A stretch of DNA of 64,000 bases, taken from positions 62,001-126,000 of the forward strand of contig NZ_MZGU01000002.1 of NCBI RefSeq assembly GCF_003111605.1, given 5' to 3'. Under the pieces are notes generated by a model. It saw nothing but the letters and a program-made list of their open reading frames with translations. It was not told the origin of the DNA and ran no database searches. A program made the position numbers and the translations under genes. Position 1 is the stretch's first letter. The number at the start of each line of letters is the position of its first letter. The DNA is from Methanobrevibacter woesei (lineage in GTDB: Archaea > Methanobacteriota > Methanobacteria > Methanobacteriales > Methanobacteriaceae). Below are positions 62,242 to 64,000 of this stretch, in pieces.

Positions 62242-62697
62242 TTATCAAGAACAGATAATATAATTTGTACAATGTTTCTCAATGAATAAAATTAAAATTA
62301 TTATCCATAATTTTATTATTTTACATTATAATTAGCACTTCTATAATAATATTGTTAATTAGTTATTATTTTGTTATGAAATATATATTTTATTAAATAA
62401 TTTACTATATTCTCATAATCTAAATAACCATAGTTAGACAGGTAATGCACCCTCATATTTTTCTAAATTAATAAAACTATGGCATTTGATGATAAATAAT
62501 TCTATTAAAAAAAAAAAACATTTCAAATAAAATATTGATGGCTTTAAAGGAAATAAACGAAATAAATCTTAATTTATAGCAAGAAATCACCATTATTTCA
62601 TAAAATCTGATAAAGTAAAATTGATAATTAATTATATAACCTTTAAAAATTAAAAGTATAGAAAGTATTAAAAAATTAACTTCAAATGCGTGTTTAT
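62242..62697. other. Intergenic region between the ComF-like gene and cbiP
   Basis: 456 bases, very AT-rich, with no gene that can be supported on either strand. It must contain the promoters of both divergent genes. Several TATA-like tracts are seen (for instance AATATATATTTT around 62379-62390), but none can be assigned. No ribosome site is seen directly before cbiP. Confidence 0.5.
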
Positions 62698-64000
62698 ATG
62701 GTAAATTGTATAATGGTTCAAGGAACTTCATCAAATGCAGGAAAAAGTGTGCTAGTAGCTGCACTTTGTAGAATCTATAAAAATAAAGGATATAATGTAG
62801 CTCCTTTTAAATCTCAAAATATGTCTTTAAACTCCTATACAACAAAAGAAAATGGAGAAATCGGAATAGCTCAAATGTTACAAGCTGAAGCAGCTAAAGT
62901 AGAACCAAGCGTACATATGAATCCAATTCTTTTAAAACCAAAAGGAGAATTTACATCAAATGTAATAATACAGGGAAAATCAATTGGAGATATGGATTTC
63001 TACAAATATCAACATGAATACCATGATGAAGCACTAAAAGCCATTAAAGAATCATTGTCCATATTAGAAAAAGAATATGATGTAATTATCATTGAAGGTG
63101 CAGGATCACCAGCTGAAATAAACATGCGTAAAGAAGACTTGGCTAATATGGAAATTGCACATTTAGCTAATGCAAATGTAATTTTAGTAGCTGACATTGA
63201 AATGGGAGGGGTATTTGCAGCTATTGCAGGAACTTATGCACTTCTTGATGATCATGACAGAAGCAGACTAAAAGCTACTGTAATTAATAAATTTAGAGGA
63301 AATCTTGATATTTTAAAGCCAGGAATTGATAGAATTGAAGAAATCACTGAACAGCCTGTTTTAGGAGTCTTACCTTATGATGAAAGTTTAAGACTACCTG
63401 AAGAAGACTCCGCATCCCTTACAACACACGTATTTGATGAAAACAAAGATATTACAATAGGCGTAATCAGACTTCCAAAAATATCCAATTTTACAGATAT
63501 AGATCCCTTTGAATATGAAGAGGATGTTGGAATTAAGATGATTAACATAAATGATGATATTGGTGATGTTGATGCATTGATAATTCCAGGAACACGTAAC
63601 TCAACAGAAGATGCATATGAACTATTTGAAAGTGGAATTGCAGAAAAAATCATTGAAAAATCAAAGGAAATACCAGTTGTTGGAATCTGTGGAGGCTTGC
63701 AGATACTTGGTGATAAAATTATTGATGAATCTAAAAAAGAATCATCAATTGGTACAATAAAAGGATTAGGGCTTTTAAATATCATATCACAATTTGAAAA
63801 ATCAGATAAAATTGTAAAACAATCAGTTGGTAAAATTTCTGAAAATTTAAAAGGTATCAGCTTAGAAATATTTAAAAATATTCTTGGTGAAGAAGTTACA
63901 GGCTATGAAATCCATGAAGGAAGAACAAAAGTAGGTAATAATGCTTTACCATTAATAAATGTTGAAAAAGGCCTTGGAAATGATGATGAAATGATGGTAG
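62698..64000 (+). CDS. cbiP: Cobyric acid synthase (partial at window edge)
   Basis: CbiP/CobQ amidates the side-chain carboxylates of adenosyl-cobyrinate using glutamine and ATP, in cobalamin synthesis. Visible: the GTSSNAGKSVLV phosphate loop near residue 7, the dethiobiotin-synthase-like domain (FKSQNMSLNSY, IIEGAGSPAEINM), and the glutamine amidotransferase domain with the catalytic cysteine in VVGICGGLQILGD near 330. The 3' end, with the amidotransferase His/Glu, is outside. Starts at 62686, 62698 and 62713 are all in frame; 62698 fits family length best. It links to the cobalt uptake genes at the other end. Confidence 0.93.
   Translation, partial: MVNCIMVQGTSSNAGKSVLVAALCRIYKNKGYNVAPFKSQNMSLNSYTTKENGEIGIAQMLQAEAAKVEPSVHMNPILLKPKGEFTSNVIIQGKSIGDMDFYKYQHEYHDEALKAIKESLSILEKEYDVIIIEGAGSPAEINMRKEDLANMEIAHLANANVILVADIEMGGVFAAIAGTYALLDDHDRSRLKATVINKFRGNLDILKPGIDRIEEITEQPVLGVLPYDESLRLPEEDSASLTTHVFDENKDITIGVIRLPKISNFTDIDPFEYEEDVGIKMININDDIGDVDALIIPGTRNSTEDAYELFESGIAEKIIEKSKEIPVVGICGGLQILGDKIIDESKKESSIGTIKGLGLLNIISQFEKSDKIVKQSVGKISENLKGISLEIFKNILGEEVTGYEIHEGRTKVGNNALPLINVEKGLGNDDEMMV

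Noticed and set aside
62477-62764. Minus-strand open frame of 95 codons overlapping the cbiP start
   Set aside because: Composition is extreme (Phe, Ile, Lys), no ribosome site or motif is seen, and it overlaps a well-supported gene.

Overview
The window is about 69% A+T and comes from a methanogenic archaeon of the order Methanobacteriales, most likely a gut Methanobrevibacter close to M. smithii. The lineage call rests on the genes: furan synthesis for methanofuran (mfnB), archaeal riboflavin synthase, deoxyhypusine synthase, ribosomal protein L37Ae, membrane-bound archaeal LonB, DUF371, a DUF5814-type Ski2-like helicase and CbiMNQO cobalt uptake. Gene starts carry GGTGAT or GGAGG ribosome sites, and promoters have archaeal TATA boxes. 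The species is inferred, not proven.

Layout. 1-12,200 is a housekeeping block, nearly all on the minus strand: L37Ae (cut by the window edge), guaB, mfnB, a LutA/LutB-like iron-sulfur pair, a GT2/DUF2304 pair with ribC, cbiMNQO, pyrF (plus strand), deoxyhypusine synthase with a membrane protein, and a CBS/winged-helix regulator. 12,400-15,020 (plus) holds a ferredoxin-type aldo/keto reductase, then a 69-aa four-cysteine protein overlapping a SPASM radical SAM enzyme, probably a peptide substrate and its modifying enzyme. 15,200-16,650 is an accessory patch with a DUF2283 toxin-antitoxin-like pair and a rhuM pseudogene.

16,870-41,400 is a cell-surface polysaccharide region. It holds galU, a nucleotide-sugar epimerase, a polyprenyl-phosphate GT2, two TagF-like polymerases fused to GT2 domains, a 1,565-residue GT2-GT2-GT4-GT2 protein, another GT2, an acyltransferase, two methyltransferase-like proteins, an FkbM methyltransferase pseudogene, a TagGH-type ABC exporter and a UDP-sugar dehydrogenase. 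Together they look like a system that makes activated sugars, builds a teichoic-acid-like or phosphoglycan polymer and exports it. A tRNA-Leu(GAG) and an XRE / ImmA-protease / PIN-nuclease operon are inserted in it.

41,400-58,340 returns to housekeeping: DUF371, a GIY-YIG protein, the Ski2-like helicase, a DUF368 lipid-carrier transporter, uvrA, uvrB, prs, a nitroreductase, a GNAT acetyltransferase, an ADP-ribosylglycohydrolase with a small partner, and lonB. 58,340-62,690 is an accessory island with a decayed gene, dprA, and a protein fusing a zinc finger, a degenerate XPD/DinG-like helicase and a ComFC-like phosphoribosyltransferase. Cobyric acid synthase (cbiP/cobQ) runs off the right edge.

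The best candidates for undescribed biology are the DprA plus dead-helicase/ComF fusion, the Cys-rich protein with its radical SAM enzyme, the fused TagF-like glycan polymerases, the strong over-use of the palindrome TAGCTA, and a glycosyltransferase whose only plausible start codon is ATT.
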